A stretch of 17,685 bases of DNA from Cyanothece sp. UBA12306 (lineage in GTDB: Bacteria > Cyanobacteriota > Cyanobacteriia > Cyanobacteriales > Microcystaceae): assembly GCA_003448685.1 (NCBI GenBank), contig DLXW01000011.1:1-17685 (forward strand), read 5' to 3'. The position numbers and the translations under genes are program-made. The notes beneath the pieces were generated by a model. The model did no database searches and was not told the origin of the DNA. It was given only the letters and a program-made list of their open reading frames with translations. Position 1 is the stretch's first letter; each line of letters opens with the position of its first letter. Shown here in pieces: positions 1 through 8,772 of this stretch.

Positions 1-1772
1 TAGGGGAGGGGGATCAACTTAGCGGCGCGAGAGGCGGCGGGAATTTGATAGGCGGGAAGGGAATAAACTACTCCGCGATCGCTAAAAAATAAGATCTGAT
101 CGTGATCGCAACAACTGAGGAAGTGTTCAACTACATCATCTTCTTTAATTTTTGCTGCTGCTTTACCCCTGGTTGCCCGACTTTGGGACCCAAAGGTACT
201 GACTGGCATCCTTTTGATGTAACCTTGTTCTGTTAATAGGATAATAGCTTGTTCGTTAGCAATCAGGTCTGTATCGACTATTTCTCCGTCATCATGCACA
301 ATTTCTGTGCGACGTGGGGTGGCATGAATAGATTTAATTTGGGTTAATTCTTCTTCGATGATCGCTTCGATCCTTTCTCTTCGTGCCAGAATATCTTGTA
401 AGTCGGTTATTTTGGCTTGTAATTCTTCGTGTTCTGCGTGGATTTTTTCGGCTTCGAGGGCTGTTAAACGACGTAGTTGCATTTGCAAGATCGCATCTGC
501 TTGAACGGCAGATAGACCAAATTCTTCTACTAACCCGTCTTTAGCTGTGGCGGTATCGGCGGCCTGGCGAATTAATTGAATTACTGCGTCTAGGTTATCG
601 AGGGCGATCAATAATCCTTGTAAGAGGTGGTCTCTTTCTTGGGCCTTGCGTAACTCGTATCGGGTACGACGGGTGATGGTTTCTACCCGAAACTCGAGGA
701 AAACGGTGAGAAATTCTTTGAGGGTTAGTAGTTGGGGTTCTCCATTAACTAGGGCCAGCATATTGGCCCCGAAGTTACTTTGGATGGGGGTTTGTTTGTA
801 AAGGTTGTTGAGGACGACACGGGGATAGGCATCTCTTTTGAGTTCAATGACGATCCTCATACCGTCGCGATCGCTTTCATCTCGAATATCGGAGATGCCT
901 TCAATGCGTTTATCATTAACTAAGTCGGCGATTCTTTCAATTAAGGCTGCTTTGTTGGTTTGATAGGGTAATTGGGTAACAACAATTGATTCGCGATCGG
1001 GCCGGCCTCTTTGTTCGAGGGTTTCAATGCTGGCGACTCCTCGCATGGTAATGGAACCCCTTCCGGTGGTGTAAGCATCTCGAATGCCCGATCTCCCTAA
1101 GATTTGGCCTCCTGTGGGAAAATCAGGGCCAGGAATCAATTTACGTAGTTCTATTTCTTCCATTTCTGGATTTTGGATCAAGGCTATGGTTCCGTCGATC
1201 AGTTCTCCTAGGTTATGGGGGGGAATATTGGTGGCCATCCCCACGGCAATACCTGAAGAACCGTTGAGTAATAATTGGGGAACTCTAGCGGGAAGGACGA
1301 CGGGTTCTTGTTGCGATCCGTCAAAGTTATCGATGAAATCGACTGTTTCTGCTTCAATATCCCTTAACATGGCGTTAGTAGATAATGATTGCAGACGACA
1401 TTCGGTATAACGCATGGCTGCGGGGGGATCATTGTCTACTGATCCGAAGTTTCCGTGACCAGCAATGAGGGGGTTCCGCATGGAGAAATCTTGGGCCATT
1501 CGGACCAAGGCATCGTAGACTGCTGTGTCTCCGTGGGGGTGATATTTACCCAAGACTTCCCCTACTACCCTAGCGCATTTACGGAAGGGGCGATCGGGGG
1601 TTAACCCCAATTCATACATGGCGTAGAGGATGCGACGATGGACTGGTTTTAACCCATCCCTCGCATCGGGTAATGCTCTTCCTACAATGACGCTCATGGC
1701 GTATTCTAGGTAGGAACGAGACATTTCATCACTCAAGTCTGTGGGAATAATCCGATCTTGAGGGGAGGTCAT
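1..1772 (-). CDS. gyrA: DNA gyrase / type II topoisomerase subunit A, N-terminal 590 residues (partial)
   Basis: This is the DNA-cleaving subunit of a type IIA topoisomerase, which with GyrB would change supercoiling of chromosomal DNA in the cytoplasm. Reading from the ATG at 1772, the protein starts [10 protein letters not shown] and keeps the family landmarks: [20 protein letters not shown] (31-50), [10 protein letters not shown] in the quinolone-pocket region (78-87, with Thr83 and Asp87 in E. coli numbering), and the catalytic tyrosine in [10 protein letters not shown] (Tyr122). After the tower and coiled-coil region comes the start of the C-terminal beta-pinwheel. There the GyrA-box position reads QSRATRGK instead of the canonical QRRGGKGK. 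The gene runs off the left edge, so roughly the last third is missing. Cyanobacteria can carry two GyrA/ParC paralogues, so the family is certain but gyrA versus a ParC-like paralogue is not. It diverges from the gene at 2029. Confidence 0.93.
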   Translation of the reverse strand, partial: MTSPQDRIIPTDLSDEMSRSYLEYAMSVIVGRALPDARDGLKPVHRRILYAMYELGLTPDRPFRKCARVVGEVLGKYHPHGDTAVYDALVRMAQDFSMRNPLIAGHGNFGSVDNDPPAAMRYTECRLQSLSTNAMLRDIEAETVDFIDNFDGSQQEPVVLPARVPQLLLNGSSGIAVGMATNIPPHNLGELIDGTIALIQNPEMEEIELRKLIPGPDFPTGGQILGRSGIRDAYTTGRGSITMRGVASIETLEQRGRPDRESIVVTQLPYQTNKAALIERIADLVNDKRIEGISDIRDESDRDGMRIVIELKRDAYPRVVLNNLYKQTPIQSNFGANMLALVNGEPQLLTLKEFLTVFLEFRVETITRRTRYELRKAQERDHLLQGLLIALDNLDAVIQLIRQAADTATAKDGLVEEFGLSAVQADAILQMQLRRLTALEAEKIHAEHEELQAKITDLQDILARRERIEAIIEEELTQIKSIHATPRRTEIVHDDGEIVDTDLIANEQAIILLTEQGYIKRMPVSTFGSQSRATRGKAAAKIKEDDVVEHFLSCCDHDQILFFSDRGVVYSLPAYQIPAASRAAKLIPLP

Positions 1773-1812
1773 AGGGTTATCAACTCCAGTAACGGTTGTA
1801 AATTAAGGGTAT

Positions 1813-1844
1813 ATTGTCGGAAAACTTGACAAAAAAACGACAAT
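1813..1844. promoter_or_regulatory. 7-bp inverted repeat upstream of gyrA
   Basis: ATTGTCG at 1813-1819 and CGACAAT at 1838-1844 form a perfect inverted repeat with an 18-bp spacer in the divergent gap between gyrA and the metallophosphoesterase gene. It lies 41-72 bp ahead of the gyrA start codon, where an operator could sit. Repeats of this size with a free spacer are expected by chance several times in a window this long, so this is only a candidate. Confidence 0.2.
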
Positions 1845-2028
1845 TATAATTTGAATAACCAGATTTACTCTAATATTCCTTAGTATTCTAACATAACCAA
1901 ACCTTAAAATGTTTGAGTCATTTTTTATTGCTCACAGAACTTCTGATCAACAAAACCTATAAAAATACTGCAAATTTTAGGGTCAGTTCTAATCTATGGC
2001 TATGGTGGAAAGTAGGATGACTCATTAG

Positions 2029-2877
2029 ATGGATTTTCTTGTTATGCTTCCTCCGATTTTAAGCGAACCTTTGAAGGTAGAAAAGTTAACCATTGGTATC
2101 AAAGGTTTATCTTCCGTCTTAGAAGGAACAAAAATTGTTCAACTCTCAGATTTACATGACGATGGACTTTGTTTATCTTCGGAATTACTAACTCAAACAA
2201 TTACTGTCAGTAACCAAGAAAAACCTGATCTTGTCTTATTGACAGGGGATTATATTACTAGAGAACCTGAGGCTATCTATACTTTAGCTCCCAAATTAAA
2301 ATTATTAGAAAGTCGTGTGGGAACCTATGCAATTTTGGGCAATCATGATTTCTGCTTTCATCAGGCTAAACCTAAAGTAACTGAAGCTTTAACCCAAGTG
2401 GGAATTAAAGTTCTCTGGAATGAAATTATTAGTCCCTTAGGAGATAATTTACCCATAGTTGGATTAGCTGATTTTTGGTCACGAGAATTTAATCCTGAAC
2501 CTTTAATGGATCAGCTTTCACCTCGAAAACCTTGTTTGGTTTTGTCCCATAATCCTGATAGTGCAAACATTCTACAAAAATGGCGAGTTGATCTACAATT
2601 ATCTGGTCATACCCATGGGGGTCAAATCATTGTTCCAGGTTTTGGTCCAGGTTTGCTATTACTTGAAAAAATCCATCAAGCCATACCCTCTAGCTTACAC
2701 AAATATCTGCCTTATGAGAGTTATTGTTCTAGTATCGTGAAAAATTGGCAATGGTATCAAGGATGGCATAATGTAAGAGGAAATCAACTCTATGTTAATC
2801 GAGGTTTAGGAACTTATTTTCCAGGTAGATTTTTCTGTCCTCCAGAATTAACAGTTATTACCTTAACCAGTTATTGA
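2029..2877 (+). CDS. Calcineurin-like metallophosphoesterase (YkuE-like)
   Basis: This is a two-metal phosphoesterase of 282 aa, of the family that hydrolyses phosphomonoesters or diesters, including lipid-linked substrates in YkuE/LpxH relatives. All metal-binding blocks are visible: SDLHDD (Asp41, His43), LLTGDYI (Asp74), LGNHD (Asn105, His106), LSHNPD (His174) and SGHTHGGQ (His194, His196). No clear signal peptide or membrane helix is seen, although the stretch GPGLLLLEKI near residue 210 is hydrophobic. The start at 2029 is bounded by an in-frame TAG directly before the ATG, with AGGA at 2014-2017 as a modest ribosome-binding site; an ATG at 2044 is an alternative. It is followed after 23 bp by the PlsY/PEP-synthase fusion gene and is probably co-transcribed with it, which would fit a substrate at the membrane. 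The substrate cannot be told from sequence. Confidence 0.9.
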   Translation: MDFLVMLPPILSEPLKVEKLTIGIKGLSSVLEGTKIVQLSDLHDDGLCLSSELLTQTITVSNQEKPDLVLLTGDYITREPEAIYTLAPKLKLLESRVGTYAILGNHDFCFHQAKPKVTEALTQVGIKVLWNEIISPLGDNLPIVGLADFWSREFNPEPLMDQLSPRKPCLVLSHNPDSANILQKWRVDLQLSGHTHGGQIIVPGFGPGLLLLEKIHQAIPSSLHKYLPYESYCSSIVKNWQWYQGWHNVRGNQLYVNRGLGTYFPGRFFCPPELTVITLTSY

Positions 2878-2900
2878 AAAAGTCAGATTAATTATTATTT

Positions 2901-5813
2901 ATGACATCCGTTTGGGGTTATTTATTAATTTTTTTATGCTGTCCAATTCTAGGAGGACTTCCCCTGATTAATTGGATCAGTTATCTTTTGATTGGCAAGA
3001 AACTTTCTCAATTAGGCACTGGCAATGTTTCCGTTTCAGCGGCTTTTTATCACGGGGGTAACCTAGTAGGTATTTTAGCAGTTTTATCGGAAGCTGGCAA
3101 AGGCATTATAGCAGTTTTGTTGGCTCGTACTTTTTTCCCTTTTGCTCCTATCTGGGAATTGATCGCCCTTATTGCCTTAATTATGGGACGTTATTGGATG
3201 GGAAAAGGTGCTGGAACCACTAATTTATTTTGGGGTATGATGGTTCATGATTGGCAAGCTACTTTATTAACTGCTTTAATCGGAGGGGGAAGTTTTACCC
3301 TATTTCGCGATCGCGTTACTGGTCGTTTAATTGCTTTATTTTTATTAGCTTTTATCCTAACAGTTAGACACCCTTATGATTCTGGATACATGGCGATGGC
3401 CTGGTGTTTATCAGGGTTAGTTGCTTGGATTTTTGCTAAAATTCCTGATGATTTAGATTTACCAGAAACGGGAACTAAAACCTACTCAAAAAGAATGTTT
3501 CGCTTTTTTCGAGGAGATCAAGCTATTTTATCTTTAAACCGTAAATTGAATGCCGAAAAAGTTGGGGCAAAAGCAGCAACTTTATCCTACTTAAAACAAT
3601 TAGGCTATCAAGTTCCTGATGGTTGGATTTTGGTTCCTGGGGATGATCCTCAACCCCTATTAGATTATCTTGAACCGACTGTTGAACAACCCTTTGTGGT
3701 GCGTTCTTCTGCTTTAGAAGAAGATACCCAGACCTCATCAGCAGCAGGACAATATTTAACTATTTTAAATGTTACTAATACTGGGGAATTAAAAGCTGCT
3801 ATTTTAGATTGTTTAAATTCCTATAATCACCCCCATGCAGTGCAATATCGTCGAGATCGAGGACAAACAGAAGGGGGAATGGCAGTCCTAATTCAACCGC
3901 AAATTAAAGGGGTATTTTCGGGGGTTGCTTTTAGTCGAGATCCGGTTAATCCTCTGAATAATATTGTAGTAGTGGAAGCTTTACCTGGAGAAGCAATACA
4001 GGTTGTCTCGGGAAAAATTACCCCTGAACAATATCGGGTTGAAATTTATCATGAACAAGAAACAGATGTAGTTAAAATTCAAACCTTAGATTCAGCTATC
4101 GAAACTTCTAGAGATGTTCCCGATCATATTATTGAAAAAGTAGCCATTTTAGCTAGAGATATTGAAGACTTATATCATGGTATTCCTCAAGATATAGAAT
4201 GGAGCTATGATGGACAACAATTGTGGTTATTACAGGCCAGATCTATTACTACTTTACAACCAATTTGGACGCGAAAAATCGCCGCAGAAGTTATTCCTGG
4301 AGTAATTCGTCCTTTAACTTGGTCCATTAACCGTCCTTTAACCTGTGGAGTGTGGGGAGAAATCTTTAGTTTAGTATTAGGAAAACGTGCTGATGGATTA
4401 GACTTTAATGAGACAGCAACTTTACACTATCAAAGGGCATATTTTAATGGGACTTTATTAGGAGAAATTTTTCTTAGAATGGGACTTCCCCCCGAAAGTT
4501 TAGAATTTTTAACCAGGGGAGCAAAATTTAGTAAACCACCTTTAATATCGACTTTACAAAATATTCCTGGTTTACTAAGATTATTAAACAAAGAGCTAAG
4601 TTTAGAAAAAGATTTTTCAAAAGACAATCAAAAAATATTTCAGCCACTATTAAAACAGCTTAATCAGCAATCTTTATCTGATTTATCATCTTCGGAACTA
4701 TCAGCAAGAATAGAAAGAATTTTATTGGCTTTAAAAAGGGCAACTTATTATAGTATTCTTGCTCCTTTGAGTTTTGCTTTAAGACAAGCTATATTCAAAG
4801 TTTCTCCAGAAAAACTAGATAATAGTTATACTCCAGAAATTTCTTCTTTAGCAGCTTTAAATCAACTTGCTAATCAAATAAAATCTTTGATTAAAATTAA
4901 AGATATTAATGATAGTAACTCCCTGTTTAATAGTTTAGAAAATGATCAAGAAGGACAGAAAATAATAGCCCAATTCAATCAGATTATAGAACAATATGGT
5001 TATCTGAGCGATGTAGCGACAGATATTGCTGTTCCCTGCTGGAAAGATAATCCTCAATATGTCAAAGAAATGTTGACACAATTAGTATTAAATTCAGCTA
5101 ATTCACCGCCAAAATCAAATAAAGATTCTTTACCAAAAAGTTTCCATAACAATATACAAAAAAGACTAAATTTAAAAGGACAAGTCACTATAGTTTATTC
5201 TCAACTATTAGCCCAATTGCGCTGGAGTTTTTTAGCACTAGCACAAAACTGCAAACAAAAAGAATTACTGTTAGAAAAAGAGGATATTTTTTATCTCATT
5301 TATCAAGAAATCAATGATAATATAATCAAAAAAAAGCCAATAGAAACAAAAGAAAAAATAATAGAGATAGTTAAAAAAAGAAAAGAAAAATTCAAAAATA
5401 ATCAGGAGATGTCTAATATACCTTACATTGTTTATGGTAATATTACTCCCAACCTAATTATATCTGAGCCTTTATCTATAAAATCTAAGCAACAATTAAA
5501 AGGTATTGGTGCTAGTGTAGGCCAAGTAGAAGGTAGAATTAAAATTATCAAAAATTTACTATCTTTTCCTACTATTGAAGCGAATACTATTATTGTTGTT
5601 CCCTATACAGATTCAGGTTGGAATTCCCTTTTATCAAGTGCTAGTGGTATTATTTCAGAAGTAGGAGGAGCCTTATCTCATGGTGCAATTGTAGCAAGGG
5701 AATATGGTATTCCTGCTGTAATGGATGTTCCCCATGCTACTCAGCTATTAAAAGATGGACAACGGGTCAAAATTGATGGCCAACAAGGTATAGTAGAAAT
5801 AATTAATAACTAA
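2901..5813 (+). CDS. PlsY-like membrane domain fused to a PEP-synthase/rifampin-phosphotransferase-like protein
   Basis: This 970-aa protein joins two unrelated domain types. Residues 1-180 are a multi-helix membrane domain resembling the acyl-phosphate:glycerol-3-phosphate acyltransferase PlsY. It has a motif-1 remnant GTGNVSVSAAF (39-49, where PlsY has GSGNxGATN) and a motif-2 remnant GKGAGTTN (101-108). The usual motif-3 histidine/asparagine block is replaced by RHPYDSG, so acyltransferase activity is doubtful. From about 215 there is a PPDK/PEP-synthase ATP-grasp region (VGAKAATLSYLK, VVRSSALEEDTQTS, VFSGVAFSRDPVN, IPQDIEWSYDG, WLLQARSI). A Lys/Asn-rich middle domain follows, then a C-terminal swivelling phospho-histidine domain with GGALSHGAIVAREYG (922-936, His927 the phosphorylatable residue). 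The order ATP-binding, middle, phospho-His matches rifampin phosphotransferase better than PEP synthase, because no C-terminal PEP/pyruvate TIM barrel follows. The likely role is phosphoryl transfer to a membrane-associated acceptor, which is inferred. Upstream and downstream gaps of 23 and 22 bp indicate an operon. Confidence 0.88.
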   Translation: MTSVWGYLLIFLCCPILGGLPLINWISYLLIGKKLSQLGTGNVSVSAAFYHGGNLVGILAVLSEAGKGIIAVLLARTFFPFAPIWELIALIALIMGRYWMGKGAGTTNLFWGMMVHDWQATLLTALIGGGSFTLFRDRVTGRLIALFLLAFILTVRHPYDSGYMAMAWCLSGLVAWIFAKIPDDLDLPETGTKTYSKRMFRFFRGDQAILSLNRKLNAEKVGAKAATLSYLKQLGYQVPDGWILVPGDDPQPLLDYLEPTVEQPFVVRSSALEEDTQTSSAAGQYLTILNVTNTGELKAAILDCLNSYNHPHAVQYRRDRGQTEGGMAVLIQPQIKGVFSGVAFSRDPVNPLNNIVVVEALPGEAIQVVSGKITPEQYRVEIYHEQETDVVKIQTLDSAIETSRDVPDHIIEKVAILARDIEDLYHGIPQDIEWSYDGQQLWLLQARSITTLQPIWTRKIAAEVIPGVIRPLTWSINRPLTCGVWGEIFSLVLGKRADGLDFNETATLHYQRAYFNGTLLGEIFLRMGLPPESLEFLTRGAKFSKPPLISTLQNIPGLLRLLNKELSLEKDFSKDNQKIFQPLLKQLNQQSLSDLSSSELSARIERILLALKRATYYSILAPLSFALRQAIFKVSPEKLDNSYTPEISSLAALNQLANQIKSLIKIKDINDSNSLFNSLENDQEGQKIIAQFNQIIEQYGYLSDVATDIAVPCWKDNPQYVKEMLTQLVLNSANSPPKSNKDSLPKSFHNNIQKRLNLKGQVTIVYSQLLAQLRWSFLALAQNCKQKELLLEKEDIFYLIYQEINDNIIKKKPIETKEKIIEIVKKRKEKFKNNQEMSNIPYIVYGNITPNLIISEPLSIKSKQQLKGIGASVGQVEGRIKIIKNLLSFPTIEANTIIVVPYTDSGWNSLLSSASGIISEVGGALSHGAIVAREYGIPAVMDVPHATQLLKDGQRVKIDGQQGIVEIINN

Positions 5814-5835
5814 AATTAATATTTTGATAATTACT

Positions 5836-7293
5836 ATGAAACTACAACGATTTGATTGGATAGTATTAGGATGTATACTAGGTCTTAGTTCAGCACTCGG
5901 GGGGATATTAGTAAGAGGAGAACAAATTCCTTTAAAAGTTAGTCATTTTAGTTGGGAAGGTAAAAAAGTTGGATTACAAGATAAAAGCTTTTCCCTAACT
6001 TTTAACCGTCCTGTTGATAGCAAAAGTGTCAAAGAAAATCTGACAATTGATCCACCTCTTCCTGGTAAAATTAGCTGGAAAGGAAGGCAATTGGTTTATA
6101 CTTTAGATTCTCCTCCTATTTACGGTACTAACTATGAAATCAAGCTACAAAATGCTCAAAGAATTTACGATGAACAACCTATTGAACCTTTTGTTAATGT
6201 AATTAGTACCCGTGATCGTACCCTAGCTTATATTGGTATTAATGGGGAAGAAAAAGGTAGATTAATTCTCTACAATATTACTGATGTTAATCAATCACAA
6301 AAAACTATTTTAACCCCTCGAGATTTGATTGTAACTGATTTTAAAGTTTATCCTAATAGTAGTAAAATTCTCTTTAGTGCCTATGAACCCAATTATGGTA
6401 GACCAAATATAGCTAACCAACAATTGTATACTGTAAGTACGGGTTTCCAGGTTTCTCCTAATACTATTGAAACCCAACGAGCAGGAAAACTGCAAAGAAT
6501 ATTAGGAACAAAAGATTATCAGAATTTAAAGTTTAATCTGTCTAAGAATGGTAAAACCATTGTAGTTTGGCGAACTAACCCAAAAAATCAAGCAGATTCG
6601 GGATTATGGGTTATTCCCGACGAAGGAGAACCTCGGCCATTAGGAGTCCCTGGAGGCGAATTTGTCATTTCTCCTGATGGTAAACGGGTCGCAGTGGCCC
6701 AACGAGGAGGGGTAGGTATAATACCCTTAACCCCTGATGCTGGATCATCAAAATTTTTATCAGGATATGAGAAAAGTTTAGGTTTTTCTCAAGAGGGAAA
6801 GCAGATTTTATTAATTAGATATAATGGAGATTATACGCGATCTCTAGTTCTTTTTAATCGCGAGGATCAGACAAAAAAAGACTTATTTCGCACCCTTTAT
6901 CCGATCATTGATTGTGCATTTGAAGTAAGGGAAGAAAAGTTTCTCTATTGTCTGAAAACAGATTTTGTCGAGGGTGAGTCAGGACAATATCGAGAAGAAC
7001 CTTTTCTATCAGCAATTAATATCGAAAAAACTACAGATCTACCCTTACTTGCCTTACCCAATTCCCGAGATGTACAATTAAGTATGTCCCCTGATGGCGT
7101 TGCTTTACTTTTTGATCAAGTAGTGACAACAGTTGCTCAGTCTAATCAGGATTTGTTAACTCAAAAAAATCAGGCGATCGCTGATGGACAAGTTTGGTTA
7201 CTTCCTTTACCAGAATTGAAAGAATCTGAAGAATCAATCAAGATTAAACCAGAAGAACTTGAACCAGGTTTAAAACCTAAATGGTTACCTTAA
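5836..7293 (+). CDS. Membrane-anchored Ig-like (SbsA type) plus beta-propeller-like protein
   Basis: This protein of 485 aa is unnamed. A short basic N-terminus (MKLQRFDW) is followed by one hydrophobic segment (about residues 8-27) that should act as a signal anchor and place the rest outside the cytoplasm. Residues about 35-125 resemble a bacterial Ig-like SbsA domain (FSLTFNRPVDSKSV, LTIDPPLPGKISWKGRQLVY, PIYGTNYEIKL). The remainder shows repeated strand pairs with TolB/WD-like turns (FVISPDGKRVAVAQ, LGFSQEGKQILLIRY, LSMSPDGVALLFD), so a beta-propeller is likely. The ATG at 5836 is chosen over a TTG at 5824; neither has a good Shine-Dalgarno site. It is the last gene of the tight run that begins at 2029. 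It has no visible catalytic motif, and a scaffold or binding role at the envelope is inference. Confidence 0.82.
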   Translation: MKLQRFDWIVLGCILGLSSALGGILVRGEQIPLKVSHFSWEGKKVGLQDKSFSLTFNRPVDSKSVKENLTIDPPLPGKISWKGRQLVYTLDSPPIYGTNYEIKLQNAQRIYDEQPIEPFVNVISTRDRTLAYIGINGEEKGRLILYNITDVNQSQKTILTPRDLIVTDFKVYPNSSKILFSAYEPNYGRPNIANQQLYTVSTGFQVSPNTIETQRAGKLQRILGTKDYQNLKFNLSKNGKTIVVWRTNPKNQADSGLWVIPDEGEPRPLGVPGGEFVISPDGKRVAVAQRGGVGIIPLTPDAGSSKFLSGYEKSLGFSQEGKQILLIRYNGDYTRSLVLFNREDQTKKDLFRTLYPIIDCAFEVREEKFLYCLKTDFVEGESGQYREEPFLSAINIEKTTDLPLLALPNSRDVQLSMSPDGVALLFDQVVTTVAQSNQDLLTQKNQAIADGQVWLLPLPELKESEESIKIKPEELEPGLKPKWLP

Positions 7294-7333
7294 ATTAAAA
7301 TTTTGTACCTAAATTAATTGGGAAAATATTGGG

Positions 7334-8641
7334 ATGTATTTAGCAATTTATATAACCGTAGATGTTGTAAAATTTGGAGTCATTGATCTAGAAAATAGAA
7401 GTATTATTCATAAAGCTGAATCTAAAAGAAATGATGAACAGCAAGAAAAATATCAATTTCAAGAAAAATTGGCTTTGATCAATTTGATCCGTGGATTAGA
7501 AAAATTTTTAGATCATTATGAAACAAAAGAACACCCAAAAATAAAACACACTATTATTGCTATTGGAACTACAATTAATTCTTATAGGGGATTAAAGTTA
7601 GAAGATATTAAGCAAGAAAAAGTTTCCGAAATTATGCAAAAAAAAGGACATGATTCTCATGTGTCTTTGATTAGTGATATCGAATCGTTGGCCTATGGAA
7701 TTCTTTACTTTCATAAAAAAGGATTTTTGAAATCAGATCTTAATTTGATTGTTGGAGATTATCCTGATTTTATTGAACCGAAAAAAGGGTATCTTACTAG
7801 ATCTCCAGATTTCGGTAAAACAGAACTTAAAAAGTCCCTAGTTATTGGATTAAATACAGAATTAAAAATAGCAGGTATTCCCCATGGAGTTAGATGGAAT
7901 GGATTTCCTTATATACAAATGTCTGAAGGTGGTAATCATACTTTTTCCCCAGAGATAGAGTTAGGGAAATATGAACAAATTAATTTAGTTAAATATATTC
8001 AAAAACTCCAATCCTATGAGGACTTGCTTTCTCCTAGGGGAATGCAAACTATCTATAATTATTTTCTTTATCAACAAAAGATTGCACCCAATTTTAATCT
8101 TTCTGAACAGGACATTTTATCTTCTTTAAAGTTAAGGACAGAAACTGATCAGTTTGATTATGATGAATCAAAACAGATGAGTGATAAGGATATTGAGAAT
8201 ATTTTAAAAACTAAAGGAATAGGTGAAAAGCGTATTCAAGAGATTTTAAAAGCAATGACTAAATCCCTTGAATCTACTGATAGTCGTGAGATTATGACTT
8301 TTATAACTTATAAGGATGTTCGTGATTTTTTAGGGATAGGAAAGAAAATGGGAACATCCCATTATGCAATGGTTAACACTATTAGCTTAGTTTGTAAAAT
8401 CCTAGGGTCTTTTTGTCGAAATATGGCTCAATATTTGAATTGTAATGATGTGATTTTTATCTGGAGTCAAACATTAAAAGAGCTTGAATTATCATGGCTA
8501 TCTGATGCTTTTAAAAATGGATTTTTAGTTAAGGGAAACAAGCAAAACCTCAATCAAATTTCTGTCTTACTAATTAATGATGAGCATTTTCCGTTGTATG
8601 GATGTGCTTATTATGCAGAATTATATAATCAAAAAGATTAA
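7334..8641 (+). CDS. Degenerate glucokinase-fold protein 1 (putative pseudokinase or sensor)
   Basis: This 435-aa protein is a divergent relative of bacterial glucokinase (Glk, ASKHA fold). Aligning by eye to the family gives an N-terminal beta-hairpin AIYITVDVVKFGVID (4-18), a catalytic-base region LISDIESLAYGI (112-123, Asp115), a phosphate-2 region IGLNTELKIAG, a sugar-pocket region MSEGGNHTFSPE (196-207), YEDLLSPRG (228-236, Glu229), and a C-terminal part ending VLLINDEHFPLYGCAYY. The phosphate-1 signature DxGGT has become YITVD, the hinge GG near the C-terminus is WSQTLKE, and the pocket histidine of Glk (GGH) is Asn here. Catalysis is therefore unlikely. An insert of about 60 residues (roughly 262-325) with a GIGEKRIQEIL segment is absent from the paralogue encoded at 8773. 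The start has no strong ribosome-binding site. It lies 40 bp after the propeller gene and 131 bp before its paralogue, so it may share a transcript with either. Function is not known; ligand sensing is inference. Confidence 0.72.
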   Translation: MYLAIYITVDVVKFGVIDLENRSIIHKAESKRNDEQQEKYQFQEKLALINLIRGLEKFLDHYETKEHPKIKHTIIAIGTTINSYRGLKLEDIKQEKVSEIMQKKGHDSHVSLISDIESLAYGILYFHKKGFLKSDLNLIVGDYPDFIEPKKGYLTRSPDFGKTELKKSLVIGLNTELKIAGIPHGVRWNGFPYIQMSEGGNHTFSPEIELGKYEQINLVKYIQKLQSYEDLLSPRGMQTIYNYFLYQQKIAPNFNLSEQDILSSLKLRTETDQFDYDESKQMSDKDIENILKTKGIGEKRIQEILKAMTKSLESTDSREIMTFITYKDVRDFLGIGKKMGTSHYAMVNTISLVCKILGSFCRNMAQYLNCNDVIFIWSQTLKELELSWLSDAFKNGFLVKGNKQNLNQISVLLINDEHFPLYGCAYYAELYNQKD

Positions 8642-8772
8642 TAGATAATTAAGTAATAACAATTGAGAATTTGGAAAATTTTATTAAGTTAAATGAGTAA
8701 GTTGATCTACTTCAGCTAAAATGCTTGATGACTAAATGTTAATGAGTTTTATTAATCAAGGAGACTTTTTAG

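Noticed and set aside
1084..1410. Open frame of 108 codons on the plus strand
   Set aside because: It is antisense to conserved GyrA coding sequence, without a ribosome-binding site or motif.
1826..1850. TTGACA followed by TATAAT upstream of the metallophosphoesterase gene
   Set aside because: The spacer is only 13 bp, too short for a standard sigma-70 promoter.
5836..5910. VLGC near the N-terminus of the propeller protein as a lipobox
   Set aside because: Leu at the -2 position and a Cys in the middle of the hydrophobic segment do not fit a lipoprotein signal; a signal anchor is more likely.
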